A stretch of DNA of 64,000 nt from Diadophis punctatus similis. Lineage: Eukaryota > Chordata > Lepidosauria > Squamata > Dipsadidae. A model generated the notes under the pieces. It saw only the letters and a list, made by a program, of their open reading frames with translations, was not told the DNA's origin and did not search any database. A program made the position numbers and the translations under genes. Below are positions 37,815 to 49,997 of the stretch, piece by piece (position 1 is the first letter of the stretch; each line of letters opens with the position of its first letter). The DNA lies in contig JALIGW010000001.1 of assembly GCA_023053685.1 (NCBI GenBank), positions 160,734,547 through 160,798,546 on the forward strand. Direction: 5' to 3'.

Positions 37815-40193
37815 CCCCTCCCTGTCTCTTCTTCTGCCTTGTGGCAACCCTGGAGCCTCAAAGATGACTTCAGCCAGGTTTGCTTCAGGGTTGACAAACA
37901 TGCTAATATTTGATTATCTTTCTCAACAGCTGCTTTTACACTTATGTAAAAGTCCCAGAGAAAAGTCCTTCTCAGTCTCAGTTATCCCTTTAAGTGAAAA
38001 TGTCAGCAAATGAAGCTGAATGCACCTGCAAAGACATACTGTTTCATAAAAATGCAATTCAGAAACAGACAATCTGTCCATCTTATTTTTACTGGTGCAA
38101 AGAATTATTTTAATACCTTGAACGTATTGGCTCCTTGGCCTATTTCTTGAATCTATTGGTCTTACAGGGCAATTTTGACTGCCTCTTGGAGAACTCCAAA
38201 TATTATTTGGTCTTTGATCAGGCATGCATCCCTATAATACTTTGATAGGATACAAGTGAATCCTAGAGCTGTAGACTAGACTAGGAAATTTAAAAAAAAA
38301 TCCTAGAAGGAAATAGGAAACAATTTCCATTGCTAAGGAAACTTCATAGAGGTATCTATGAGGTTAATGGGACTGGAGTTTTGACTTAAAAGATATTTAA
38401 ATATGCAATGTGTTGCAATATTAGTAGCTCCAGTTGGTAGTTAAACTGTTGGTTTGAGCTCTGAACTTGGCAATTTGATTGCAAACATTTTGTCACCATT
38501 CGAGGAGACATCGTCAGTGCGTTTTGAATTGCATTTGGAAATGTAGAGAAATGCACGAGTACATTTATACAGTTCAGATGGGGGCTGATCTTTCCTTATT
38601 GTATTGTTCCAAGAGTAATATTTTATGGTCCTTTGGCTAACTGACTTTTGATGAGGCCGATTCTTGCTTCCTGTTTCAACTTTCAATTACAAGTGGTGTA
38701 TTCCATCTTTCTCGTAGGCACCAAAATTCTCCATAATTTTTATTTGTTTGGCAGGATCAAGGGTGAAAAGTTGATCTCTTCTTGATATGATTATTTTCTG
38801 AGAAACAAGGTGGCTTGCCAATGGCTAGGATAAAAGTACCTTCCCTTTTGCAAGATACTTGTCAGTAGGAAAAGTAAAAGATCACCTATGACAGGTATGC
38901 TAAGAATTTCATATGTAAAATGAATTATGTCTCTTGATAAATGTTTTGACAACATGTTGAACCAATATAAATTGCCCTGTCACTCATTAATCAATACTAC
39001 ACACAGAAACCTTCCATATTTCTGCCATTCATTCATTCATCTATTCAATTCAATTATTCAATTTATACATTCACCTATCTCAAATTCATGGCTCTGGGCA
39101 GCTAACAACAGTAAAAAAAATCATTAAAACACATTTACTATAAAAATGAGACACACATTCAGACTCACACATAGCTGAGGTACAAAAAAGAAAAAAATAG
39201 AACCCCCAACAAGAAATCAGCATAACCATTACCCAAGCTTTTCATAATATTTTTCTCTATACTCACCAAATTTAAAATTCCATATGCAATTTCTAAGATG
39301 GAATCGGTTCATTATGAATTTTCTAGAGCTCAATGAATTTCTCATTTGCCCCCACAGACCAATACTGAAAAAAGCTATTCTGAAATTATCTTACGTAGTT
39401 TATTGATATAGATGTACTCTTGAGTTTCATTTTAGCAATATGTAAGTGCACTATCTTCACGTTAAAATTGCAGCAACACGGCTTATTTGCACTAGGGAAG
39501 AAATGTTTCTTTGAACTAAAAGAATTAAATCTAGGACCAATTATGTTTCTCTTTTAATTTGAATTATCCGAGATAAAAAGTAAAGAAAATGGGGAAAATT
39601 CTCTCATTACATTGGATCTGCATAATGCATGAATCTGCTTTTCCAACTCTTGGATTCTATCTAGAAACATGCAAAAGTAGACTTCATTTCACACTAGAAG
39701 TTGAAATATTGATCTATCTAAATTGATAAAAAAAAACCAAATCTGCTATAAAATAGGTATGAAGATGGATACAGATAGACATAAATACTTCACAATTAAT
39801 GAAAAGTTTTACAAATTGATCACCACTTCTAGCAAAAATGAACTATTGTGCAGTTTGGATTTGAAGATGTTAATAAACTGAAATACAAATAAATATCCAT
39901 TTTTATAATTTCTTAAAAACCATTACTAATGAGATTATTATTTTGCATGTATATATGCTGTATATGTACATATATACATATATGTACATATATACCGGTA
40001 TATATAGAAAGCTAGGCAACATATAAATTTAATGAAATAAATAAAATACACACAGACAATACAGTTTTGATATCCCTGAGAAAGCACAAGAGCAGGTTAT
40101 AGGAAGGCTTTGATCTTATCCCTTGCCTGCTTAATTTCAGAAAATGTTTATTATATGATACCCATTAGAGTTTTTACTAGATAAGCATCTTAC
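37815..40193. other. PKHD1 intron, mostly unique sequence
   Basis: No further exon was found. A weak LINE-tail-like patch lies at about 39030-39130, and a palindromic ATATGTACATATAT cluster near 39950-40000. Confidence 0.45.
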
Positions 40194-40301
40194 CTGGAGG
40201 AGAAGTAACTTTGAAAATGAGGTGGCAGTCGGAGCAAGAGCTGGACACAATCAAATTCTGAAAGCTAGCCTGTCCATCTTGGACCTTTACTCTTGTGTTA
40301 C
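40194..40301 (-). CDS. PKHD1: PKHD1 juxtamembrane ectodomain exon (human exon 64-like)
   Basis: A 108-bp phase 1 to phase 1 exon has acceptor TATTTTCAG at 40302 and donor CCAG|GTAAGA at 40194/40193. Only the chosen frame is compatible with its neighbours; the start GTAAC would give a stop in another frame. The peptide starts GNTRVKVQDGQASFQNL and ends HLIFKVTSPP, matching the mammalian VQDG/SF-x-NL and VTSPPG landmarks just outside the membrane helix. It contains a CSDC cysteine pair. It joins directly to the transmembrane exon through a split glycine codon. Confidence 0.93.
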
Positions 40302-40400
40302 CTGAAAATAATTTATATCCATACTTGGATTATTAACTCCTATTGAACTTCATGTACGATAGTGACAATTATTTTAAACATTGGAAGAGAAAGGTAAGAT

Positions 40401-40401
<1 letters not shown>

Positions 40402-40432
<31 letters not shown>

Positions 40433-40499
40433 TGTATGTATGTATGTATATGTGTGTGTGCGCGCACACGTGTTGTGTGTTTGTGTTTGTGTGTGTGTA
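40402..40499. repeat. (GTAT)n and (GT)n microsatellites
   Basis: GTAT tetranucleotides to about 40450 pass into a GT-rich tract interrupted by GCGCGC. Confidence 0.95.
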
Positions 40500-40790
40500 G
40501 TAAATCAATCAACCATAAAATATGGCTAGTGGAATTTGAATAATTTATTATATTTTAGAAAACTCAACATAATAAATGAAGATAATCTACCTTTTTCTTC
40601 CATGCAATAGGATATTACAGTGAAATTTCAATTTAGCGACCTCTGTTTAATGGACTTTGAATGCAACAGATCAAATTTGCACAAATGATGGAAACTGATA
40701 CTGATAATGTAAAAGCCAATTATATAAATTTAGATTTAATAGTCATTTGGATTTAATGGACACGCTTGCCCCAATGTATTTATTTAAAAT

Positions 40791-41040
40791 GGGGAGTGAG
40801 GTGGCTCATGTGGTTAGAACGCTGGGTTGACAATCAGCAAGCCCACATCCAAGACCAGTGCTGCTGTGTGACGGGGTGAGCTCTTGTCCTTCACTCCAGC
40901 TCCTGCCCACCTAGCAGTTTGAAAGTGTGCAAACGCGAATAGATGAATAGGTACCACTTCAGTGGGCTCATTAACAGGGACATGAAAGGAGCCTCCAATT
41001 GGGCATTCCCTAGGTAATGGTGATGTCACCAGCTGTTCTT
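40791..41040 (+). mobile_element. tRNA-derived SINE
   Basis: GGTGGCTCATGTGGTTAGAA head, GGGGTGAGCTC and CCTGCCCACCTAGCAGTT, then AATAGGTACCACTTCAGTGG. Same family as the split SINE at 6084-6220/6726-6915. Confidence 0.75.
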
Positions 41041-41089
41041 TTCATCACAGAAGTGCTTCAGTGGGTCTGACACAGAAGTACAGTATTTA

Positions 41090-41579
41090 TTTAAAACTTT
41101 TATATAGCCACTTATCTTTTAACTATCTCTGGAAGAATAAGAAATTAAAAGACATATTAAAACATTTCAAAATGTTAAAACAATAACCTGGTGCTGATCT
41201 GTTCTAATATACAATCATCTAATTTTCTCCCAATGCTTGCCCATTCTTTAAAAATTACAGAAGGCTTAAAGGGTGGAGGCTGCCAAATTTGAGGAAGTAG
41301 AATGTCCCATAGGGCAGGAGCTCCAATGGAAAAGACATGCTTCATACAGATGACAACATTTAGGGAAAGGACTAGAATCATGCCCATCCTATCTGACACG
41401 GTACTGTATGACTGGTAGATGTCCTTAAAGAAAGGCAGACCTGCAGATAGCCAGGCCCTGTTCCATGTAGGACTTTAAAGGTGAAGACCAGTACCTTGAA
41501 TTGCACCTGGAAAGAAACTGGAAGCCAGTGCATTTCACACAACAAAGGTTTACATGGGCAAAAGTAGGGGGACCCATTA
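41090..41579 (-). pseudogene. L2-like LINE C-terminal fragment
   Basis: Minus-strand frames give MHWLPVSFQVQFKVLVFTFK, LHGTGPGYL and FSIGAPALWD, collinear with 30.2-30.9 kb. The tail degenerates towards 41090. A hAT-like element begins next to its upstream end. Confidence 0.85.
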
Positions 41580-41587
41580 CTACGCAC

Positions 41588-41926
41588 CAGTAGTGGGTTT
41601 CAGCTTTTTTTACTACTGGTTCTGTGGGCGTGGCTTGGTGGGTGTGGTGTGGCTTGGTGGTATGGTTTGGTGGACATGGCAGGGGAAGGATACTGTAAAA
41701 TCTCCATTCCCACCCCACTCCAGGGGAAGGTTACTGCAAAATCCCCATTTCCTCCCGATCATCTGGGACTCGGGAGGCAGAGAATAAATGGAGTCAGGGC
41801 CAGTCAGAGGTGGTATTTACCGGTTCTCTGAACTACTCAAAATTTCTGCTACCGGTTCTCCGAACTACTCAAAATTTCTGCTACGGTTCTCCAGAACTGG
41901 TCAGAACCTGCTGAAACCCACCTCTG
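41588..41926. mobile_element. hAT-like MITE (family A), 339 bp
   Basis: Starts CAGTAGTGGGTTTCAGC and ends GCTGAAACCCACCTCTG. Flanking octamers CTACGCAC and CTGCGCAC differ at one position. The interior has TGTGGGCGTGGCTTGG and tandem CGAACTACTCAAAATTTCTG segments shared with 57997-58195. Confidence 0.9.
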
Positions 41927-41934
41927 CTGCGCAC

Positions 41935-43605
41935 ACTGCTGCAGTCTAGACCAATTGAAGTTTCCAGGTGTGATCTCAAGAACAACCTCATGTACAGCAC
42001 AATGCATTAATATAGATGGGCTTGTCAAATTAAGACTTTGCAGAACATAGAGGAAGACTAAAGATATAGGTATTTTAGAAAGCTAAAAGCTACACTGTTG
42101 TTATAACACTGAAATAAGAGATTAAATTTTTAGATATAACCACAATTTTTTCATATTTTTTATATTATTGCTGTGGGGCAAACTCAGTTTTTTTAAAAAA
42201 TAGCAATGTTTTTTAACAGGGGGAAAAAGAAATAACAATTTCTATGAACACATGGTTTTCTGTTGAGTAGCTTATTTGGGATTTCCACATCTTAAATTAT
42301 CATATAATTATTTGGATATCATAACATCTTTACCACTCATAACATTCTCAATTTATAGAAGTGCCAATTTTCCGAAGGATCCTAACATCAGCATCACTGG
42401 AAGGTTTTAAGACTGACATTTCTGAGACTGACATGAACCCCAGAGTAATATATACTGTATTTTCAAAAGGAGGTGATCTCAGCTTTCTGGCACATATGCT
42501 TCAAATCCCAGAATATTATGGATATATATGGTATTCATCTCAAAGATATCCTGGCAAGCTGGTATTTAATGCTGTAGAGAGCTAATTTGGAGCTAAACTA
42601 CTTTGCAAAAAGCAGTTTGGCGGCTGTCAGATGAAGCAGGCTGAGTATGTGTGGCAGATCATTTTCTTGAAATGCTAGTTACAACAATCTATAATTGTTA
42701 TAGGTTTGGGCATTTGTCAAAGGAATAAATGCAGCAAATGATTACATAGCGAACATCTGCACAGCACTCTTCTTTTATTCCTGGAGTTTATTGTCCATTA
42801 ATTTGATGTATGTTTCTTTTAAAGAATGCTCCCACCCCACCCCACACACAGCCTCAATCCTGTTTAGTGACTGTCCTTTATTTGAGCCTTCTTCTTCCAT
42901 TAGTTTTCTTCTTTCCATTCCTTCTTTCATGGACTAATATATTTTCAGTTGGAACAAAGAAGAAAAAGTAATTTCGTAATTCAGGGGAAAAAAATTAAGA
43001 AAAATTATTGTATAATAAATAATGATGCTGAGTTATTCAAGAGATTGCATATGAAATATCTTATGGTCTTGATGGTTGTCAAGGCTATGACAAAGTAGTT
43101 AGTATCTCAATTTAGCACCTGTCCAGGGCAAAATGCTCCAGGTGTTTACCATTCTTTCCTAGTAGACAAATGTCCACCCAGTGAAACAAGCAGTGCGGTT
43201 GATGTCATCAGCCAGCGTGTAAATCACAATTACCTCATTGGCTTCCTTGGCACAAGGCCAGCTTAATCCAGCTGAGCAACTGCCAAGGTTAATGTCAGTC
43301 ACAGCAATAAGGCCATTACATTCATTGCTTAAAAGACCACAAGGGGGGCACTGGGGATCATTAAATGTATAATTGAAAGACATTTGCATACTGAATTCCT
43401 TTTCTCTATTCTCAGTCAGCCACATATCTACCTATCTGGCTTACCCAACCCTTGGAAAGGCACTGTATATTCAGCATGATCAGGGCTCACATCTGCAAAG
43501 TCGACTTGCATCTTCAAATTGGTACACAATGGGAAGCAGCTCTGTTGCTGCTGACGACGCTTATTTACTTCTTGTTTTTCAATAGCTCAGCAAGCATGGG
43601 TGGTG
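41935..43605. other. PKHD1 intron, unassigned
   Basis: An 88-codon minus-strand frame at 43425-43159 has no flanking splice sites compatible with the PKHD1 phase chain and no recognised family. Confidence 0.45.
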
Positions 43606-43610
43606 GTGTC

Positions 43611-43940
43611 TGTCACGTAGTGAATATTGTCAGTTGTATGTATATGCAGGGTGATGCATCCCTATTCTACTTTATGGTACATTCCATTACAAGAAGGACA
43701 CGTGATGTGATCTTATGCGCATGTGTGCATTCCTGATTCTCCATTCTTCTTCTTGTGGTTTGGCTCTGACTGGGAGCAGTCACAATTAATTAGCAAGAAT
43801 GTAATTATTCAGAATTTATTGTTTTTGTACCGAAATAAATATTTTATTAGACCTTTTAACTTCGGCTTTATTTCTAAATGTCTGAGCTCCGAGAGAAAGA
43901 TCAAACATCGCCTCTATGGAGATTTATCCTCCATCTTACA
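43611..43940 (+). mobile_element. Solo LTR, 330 bp, second copy
   Basis: Starts TGTCACGTAGTGAAT and ends CCATCTTACA. The 5-bp duplication GTGTC is at 43606-43610 and 43941-43945. Homologous along its length to 22100-22414, including GTACCGAAATAAATATTTT. Lies in a PKHD1 intron, antisense to the gene. Confidence 0.9.
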
Positions 43941-43945
43941 GTGTC

Positions 43946-45130
43946 ACTATGGGTTGTACTTAATACCTAATAGCCACCATTTTGAAAGAGGCAAAAATAC
44001 TTCAAATCATTCAGCATGTTTTTGTCTTAAGGGTTTAATTACGTCTGAGTGGGAAGAAGAGGCAGACTTTAACACTAACCCTTTCTGCCCTCTTTATACT
44101 GAAATCATTGAGATCACTGTTCTACTCTATATTTTCTTTTGCAATATAACTTTGGCAGAAAAAGAATATTCACTTCATAGGTCTCTATCTTGTCCTGTCA
44201 AACTGTACAAAGGAAGAATCCTGCCAAATCATTTGTTGCTGGAAATCCCAAGACGTAAGAGGCTAAAGAACATTTCACTTAGAATCTACCGCAGGAGAAC
44301 ATTTGTAGTATTGATACAGGAAAAACTGTATGTGCTTTATGGAATTCAGACAAAATTTCTAAACATTTTATTGATCTTGGATGAAGTATGCCAATTTGGT
44401 ACTTTTTACAGATATCTCTAGCTGGCTAAAGGTGGTGACTTTGAATCTCTTCAAGCTGCATGGAATTATTTTAGTGACTGAGGCAGCACCCAAACTGATA
44501 AAAAACTTAAAAATAATAGCTATAGATTAAGGATGGTAGAGTTGTAGACTATTATGAGTCCATGCTAGTTTTAAGTACCTTGTTCATATGACACCAAAGT
44601 TTGAGCAGTCCTTGGGTTTACAAGACAGATATTGAACTTACTGGCATTCCATTTCTGAGCACACTTCAGATTACCACTTATTATCATTGAAATGTTATGT
44701 GGCATGACATCTGGTTATTTGTTATTTTCCCTCGCATGAATTTGCTCATCTTTTAATATAAGACCTCTTGTAATAAATGTTGCTTTCACAGGTAAGAGAA
44801 TATTTGTAAAGACTTTCTTAATGGTGGCTCCCCTAAAGCTTTCAGATCTGGACTCCATAAATCCAAGTGACTACAAGATGGAAGGAAAGAATGCAGAAAA
44901 TCCTAACTCTGCTGCCATTCAGTAGTTATCTGGATATCTGAAGCTCAGCTACAATAGTGCTCAGCATCCCAGCAGGGGATTTCTTATTTAGGTTATGTTG
45001 ATAAATGGACCAATTTCTTGTTCAACAAGTGTATATATCTGCAGTGCTTGATTGTAGTTGCTTGATAATTTTGGATTTGGTTGGTTTCCTCCTATTTCTA
45101 GCTTCTTATATTGCTATTCTTTTATTCATT
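43946..45130. other. PKHD1 intron, no second gene seen
   Basis: A 232-codon plus-strand frame (43723-44421) starts inside the LTR and runs into unique intron. It has no recognisable motif and is treated as chance. Confidence 0.5.
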
Positions 45131-45155
45131 TCATATCAGTGATGCATATCCAAAC

Positions 45156-45243
45156 CTTTCAACAAAATTTCTGGGCGGTTTTTGAGGTAAACTGTCACAA
45201 TCCATGGTTTGGAAGGGAAACCTAAAGGCACAATTCTCCGTCC
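45156..45243 (-). CDS. PKHD1: PKHD1 ectodomain exon (human exon 63-like), acceptor in microsatellite
   Basis: An 88-bp exon in phase 0 to phase 1 encodes GRRIVPLGFPSKPW followed by IVTVYLKNRPEILLKG, the counterpart of a conserved RRV-x-x-LG-x-PS-x-PW stretch in mammalian fibrocystin. The acceptor is TTCCAG at 45244. The sequence immediately upstream in the transcript is a long TTCC/TTTC microsatellite. The donor, AAAG|GTTTGG at 45156/45155, is weak because +3 and +4 are T, although -1 G and +5 G are favourable. The exon is required to connect the phase-0 donor at 47541 with the phase-1 acceptor at 40301. It lies about 320 bp from a hAT-like insertion on the other side of the microsatellite. 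Confidence 0.88.
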
Positions 45244-45249
45244 CTGGAA

Positions 45250-45290
45250 GGAAGGAAGGAAGGGAAGGAGGGAGGGAGGGATGGAGGGGG

Positions 45291-45365
<75 letters not shown>

Positions 45366-45446
45366 GAAGGAAGGAAAGAAGGAAAGAAAGAAAGGAAGGA
45401 AGGAAGGAAGGAAGGAAGGAAGGAAGGAAGGAAGAAAGAAAGAAAA

Positions 45447-45494
<48 letters not shown>

Positions 45495-45496
45495 AA
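45250..45496. repeat. (GAAA)/(GGAA) microsatellite forming a splice polypyrimidine tract
   Basis: About 247 bp of almost pure purine on the plus strand. Read on the minus strand it is pyrimidine up to the PKHD1 acceptor at 45244. A single T (45282) interrupts the purines. Confidence 0.98.
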
Positions 45497-45566
45497 CTGT
45501 TGTTATTTGTCATTTTATCTTTGATACTTTTACTAAGGATCATATTACAGAGCTAATCAACTGAAC

Positions 45567-45922
45567 CAGGGATGAGTTCCAACTTACCTCGCTGCCGGTT
45601 CGCTCCCTCCCGCGACACGTGGGCGCACCTTAAGGGCACGCATGCACTTTGTGCACATGCACAGTAATGAAAAATCTGAAAAAAAACCCCAAAGCCGAAA
45701 AAAAGATGGCGACCGCATGCATAGTGCTGGAACTCGGCTTCTGCGTATGCTCAGAAGGGAAAAAAATGTAAAAAATAAAAAAAATAATTTTTTTTTTAAA
45801 AAAGATGGCGGCGCCCACGGACCAGCACCGACTGATTTGGTTCGGTGACATCATCATGACATCACCAGCAGGCTGCTACCGGTTCGGGCAAACCGGTCCG
45901 AACTGAGAAGAACCCACCCCTG
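45567..45922. mobile_element. hAT-like MITE (family A), 356 bp
   Basis: Starts CAGGGATGAGTTCCAAC and ends AGAACCCACCCCTG. The perfect duplication AACTGAAC is at 45559-45566 and 45923-45930. Contains CTACCGGTTCGGG and AAGATGGCGGC segments. Confidence 0.93.
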
Positions 45923-46701
45923 AACTGAACATTAAAAAAATCTATAGAACAATCCTTCATATGTTAATTGCAATATTCTCTTAAAACTGTTTAGGAAAGT
46001 AGCGTTAAAGTATTGCATTATGAAAGGACAAGTAGAAACAAATATAATAAATTGCTCTGGAAATGACTCCATAAATACTGAAGAAGCCTTACTAGAAAAA
46101 CAAATCAGGACTGTTTCAGTTTCACTTTCTTCTCTGTTTCAACAACTTTTGAGTTTTTAAAAAAAGAGTGATTTTAATGAAGTATATCAATTCATGCTAG
46201 TCAAGTAATATTGGAGCCATCAAACTATATTTTTCTTTTTACACGAGAAACATCTCTGCCGCTAATCCGATAGCACCCTGGGCTGAGTTTCACATTCTGC
46301 TTTATTCTGCTATGGCTCCAGGCAGCAAAAATATAAAATAGCCATCATTGCTCTGTAGTTATTCTTGTAAATTGAAGGCAAATATTTGCCAGAGTGATTG
46401 TTGACACCGGCCTCTTTTAAATATAAGTAGCATATATTAGTGATATTGTTTAAAATGTACAGTCTGTAAATGAGGAGCAGAGAGAATTGTCTAAACCAGC
46501 AGTTGCAGAAGAGAGGAGGCCTGCATAATCTCAGATTAAGTAATCCAGCCTCACTCCCCATGTCTTCCAAGGTTTCTGCCTTCTATGAAGGTTAAACAAG
46601 TCTTCTGCTAATTTTAAGCTTTGTGTAATGTCTTGCAGAAAATTTGCTATCGGTTGCAAAGAGGATGAAAGGAAATTATATTGAAATTTGTAGGTACAAA
46701 T

Positions 46702-47047
46702 CAGGGGCGGGTTCCTAATTTTTTTCCTACCACTCTGTGGGCGTGGCTTATTTTGTGGGTGTGGCTTGCCACCCATGTGACCGGGTGGGCGTGGGCCTCA
46801 GGAGCTTGGCAGTGGCTGGAGAAGCGGGGGGGGCATTGACCACCCGCAACGCAGCCCCCCGCAGCAGGAACAGCAAGACCGCGGCAGCGGTTCTTCTAGG
46901 AGGCTCCGTCCGGCCTGAATGCTTCTCCCCATTCGATGATCCTAGGCTGCCCAGGCACCGGCAACCGACCGCACCGGTACTGTGACGTCACCAGCAGGCC
47001 GCTACCGGTGCTATAGAGTGGACCGCACCGGTAGGAACCCACCACTG
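46702..47047. mobile_element. hAT-like MITE (family A), 346 bp
   Basis: Starts CAGGGGCGGGTTCCTAA and ends TAGGAACCCACCACTG. The perfect duplication GTACAAAT is at 46694-46701 and 47048-47055. Both ends closely match the 3110-3782 element, making this an internally deleted sister. Confidence 0.95.
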
Positions 47048-47103
47048 GTACAAATTTCTCCCTCTCCCTCTCTCCTTTTCCCTCTCCTTCTCTCTCTCTG
47101 TCC

Positions 47104-47163
47104 ATGTGTGTGTGTAGGCGTGTGTGTGTGTGTGTGTATAGGCATGTGTGTGCATGTGTGTGG
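47104..47163. repeat. GT-rich microsatellite
   Basis: Interrupted (GT)n with TAGGC and CAT interruptions. Confidence 0.9.
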
Positions 47164-47540
47164 TGTCATGATTAAAAACACTGGCAATCCTTAATAAAGA
47201 TGGAGTTGTGGAAACAGTGGGAATGGTAGGTAACATTAATGGGAACCTACAACAAATTTTGGCAGCTATTGGGGAGAGTAGTAGAAATGCAAGATTCCTG
47301 AGCTACAATTAATATTATTTCTGAAAGGCTAAAAATGAAGAGATTGTGTGGAGCCTGTTGACCAATTTATCTGGAATTTCCTTTATTTCCCCTCTAATTA
47401 CAACATATTCCAATTTAACCTAATTATAACAATATCCAAGAAGGTCAAGATTTTTTTTTTAATACGGTAAATCTAGGAGACCTAGATCCTGCATGAGTTT
47501 CTAACCTAAAGTATGAAGTGTATGTCTTGGAATTTCATAC

Positions 47541-47664
47541 CTGTTTGTCCAGAAAAATAATTTGTGGTTGCCTCAGAAGTGGCCTTTCTACCACTCCATT
47601 GGAGGGTTGAATCCAGACAGAGATGCTGTAAGGACGGACATAGAGGCAACTCCATGAAGTTGGG
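47541..47664 (-). CDS. PKHD1: PKHD1 juxtamembrane ectodomain exon (human exon 62-like)
   Basis: A 124-bp exon starts with one base that completes the split serine codon from the previous exon, then carries 41 codons and ends in phase 0. The donor is ACAG|GTATGA at 47541/47540. Its peptide contains LYVRPYSISV and ends QPQIIFLDKQ, closely resembling the corresponding mammalian segment. The other two frames are also partly open, so the frame was chosen by junction phase and similarity. The acceptor is ambiguous: AAGTAG gives two acceptors 3 nt apart (exon start 47667 or 47664), and another AG lies 9 nt further upstream (start 47676). All keep the frame. The 47664 start gives the mammalian spacing and uses the better TAG acceptor. 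Confidence 0.9.
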
Positions 47665-47669
47665 CTACT

Positions 47670-49890
47670 TCCATTTCTTCATCAAGGAAAAATACATTAA
47701 AAAGAAAAGAAAACCATGATTAATGTTGGTTATTTCAGAAATAATTACATGGTAAAATGGACGGCCAATAAATCTTACAAATAAATAAAAAAAATTGAAA
47801 TTGTCACCAAACACCCGGAGAAAGAATGTGTGAACAATAAATATCTAGTTAGCACGCCTCAGAACTAAAAGAATGTCAAATACCAAATCCAATTAATTTG
47901 CAAAATACATAGAAGTGGCATAGAACTCTGAAGAAACTTTTCCTCTTCCATTATACAGCTAAAATATTCTTCTCATAATGTGCATTACATTACATTACAA
48001 GCAATAGTTGGGTTGACTATATTTATCACTGTGATTCTTTATTTTTTTTAAGCTGTACTGTGTTCAGTATATAGGCACCCCACTAAGTTTATATTCCAGG
48101 AGTAAATCTAAAGCACCTTGGGAATATCTTTTGCATTTGAATAAAAATATGCTTCATTTAAGGGCCCACATGGCCTCACATCCTTTCCAATTCTTTTTGT
48201 CATTATCCTTTTAATATATGCTTCTAATCCACTGCTACAGAGTGGTAACTTGGGGTTTGATATTGCCTCAAAATGAAAGTGAAAAGTATAAAAGCTATTT
48301 ATTCAGTTCTCCTGGTGTTTGCTTTAAAATGTCTACAAACAATGGATTTATTGAGAGCTAATTCACTTTAGTTTAACTCAATTTCTTTAACAGAATTCCT
48401 TTGCGTTCTGAAGCTTTTACCACGTTCTTTGTCTGCAAGGATTTTGCCCTTGTAAATTACAGTAGGAGGCAAAATAAAACTGAACTCAACTTTAAATGGC
48501 TAGTTTAAACACCTATTACTTTCTGATATAACAATTTAGGAATAATATAGCAGAATAGAAAAGTGGGTTGCAGAATATTAAGGAGAGAATTATATATAGG
48601 ACTTCTTAGAACTACTATTGAAATTTATCATACATAAACAGAAAAATTATTTTAGTGAGGCATGTAATTTCACAGATTTTCCCCCCAGTTGGAGTGGTCA
48701 TATTAAAAAAGAATTTTCTGTTCAAGAAAATAGTTTCAATATGAATCAGTTCTATCAGCCCTCAATAAGAATGTCAATACATCATTTTATTTCTCCTGTC
48801 TCCACCTAAAAAAGCATTTGAAAGCCAAGAACTATGAGTAACTGACTATAAATCATTAGGGAATACACAGGGTAGTTATTATCCATGCTATTTGAGTGTA
48901 GGCATTCAGCACCTGGGGCTGCTATCTGAAAGAAGGAACCTGGAAATCCCATTGCCTTTGCAAAGACAGAAAAACAGTATTACGGATTTTAATACCAAAT
49001 GCCTTTATCTATCCAAACATAATTTCTACTATTATGAATTCATTATAGAGTATGTAAATAGAAAGAAGATACAGAGATGGAGAAACACACACAGAGAGAG
49101 ATTCACCATTATTGCAGAGAGAGAGATGATAGATGAAAAATAAATGTGGTGTATTAAATTTAAAAACATATGATTGAATGGTAAATTTTAAAATGCATAT
49201 AGATGGATAATTTTCTGTAAGGATTTCCAAGGACAAATTCAGGGGCAAGAATGAGACATTCTTTCCAAATCCAAACCCTTTAGACTTCCTCTAGTCTAAG
49301 CAAGCAGAATCAGTTCCTTGCATCCAATGTAACCCTTTCATGTATTAATAGATTGCTGCCCTTTTTGCTATATCTACCAATCTTTATAAATTGAACAGAA
49401 AGTACCAATTTTTCTTCCATTTCTTGTGAAAAAGATAGTGCCCCCTGGTGGCAGAATGCATCTTGCACTTGCAAATTTGCTTTAACCTCAATATAAGTAT
49501 TGCAATGACCTTCTTGCTTCTTTTGTTTCTCTGTCTCTTTAAAAACTATTTTAATCCCATATTAAGATGTAATCCTTTTATATGTATTGGATATTCACAC
49601 TGTAATCAGTATGGTGGAATTTGAATGGAAAGAGATGGAATTCTGGAAACTGGATTTGCCATCTTTCTCAAGCCAATTGCTTTAGGTTTTCAAGACATTT
49701 CTTTTTTGAGATTAGGCAAATGAGATCAAGGACCAAATTCAGTAGTAATAGACTGGAAGGCAATCTCTTCCCGATTTGTAAAGGCCTAAATTTTTTTATA
49801 GAATTCATACAAGGGTATGGATGAAGCATTTGGTTTTTAATGTTCCCCTTGTCATATCTTTATACCTGGAACTCACATTTTTAGGACAAT
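47670..49890. other. PKHD1 intron, unique AT-rich sequence
   Basis: No exon or clear repeat. Part of the 11.2-kb intron. Confidence 0.5.
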
Positions 49891-49893
49891 TCT

Positions 49894-49895
<2 letters not shown>

Positions 49896-49940
<45 letters not shown>

Positions 49941-49997
49941 CGCACACACGCACACACGCACACACGCACACACGCATACATACATACATACATACAT
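49896..49997. repeat. (AC)/(ACACGC)/(ACAT) microsatellite
   Basis: An AC block is followed by CACACG hexamers and ACAT tetramers. Confidence 0.97.

Noticed and set aside
43159..43425. 88-codon minus-strand frame in a PKHD1 intron
   Set aside because: It is on the PKHD1 strand, but the exons on either side already join in phase and with conserved spacing. No suitable splice sites or family match.
43723..44421. 232-codon plus-strand open frame
   Set aside because: It begins inside a solo LTR and runs into intronic sequence. There is no recognisable domain, and its composition is like surrounding AT-rich DNA. Probably chance.
45204..45556. Lys/Glu/Arg-rich plus-strand frames
   Set aside because: Translation of a GAAA/GGAA microsatellite. 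The real coding signal here is the short minus-strand PKHD1 exon next to it.
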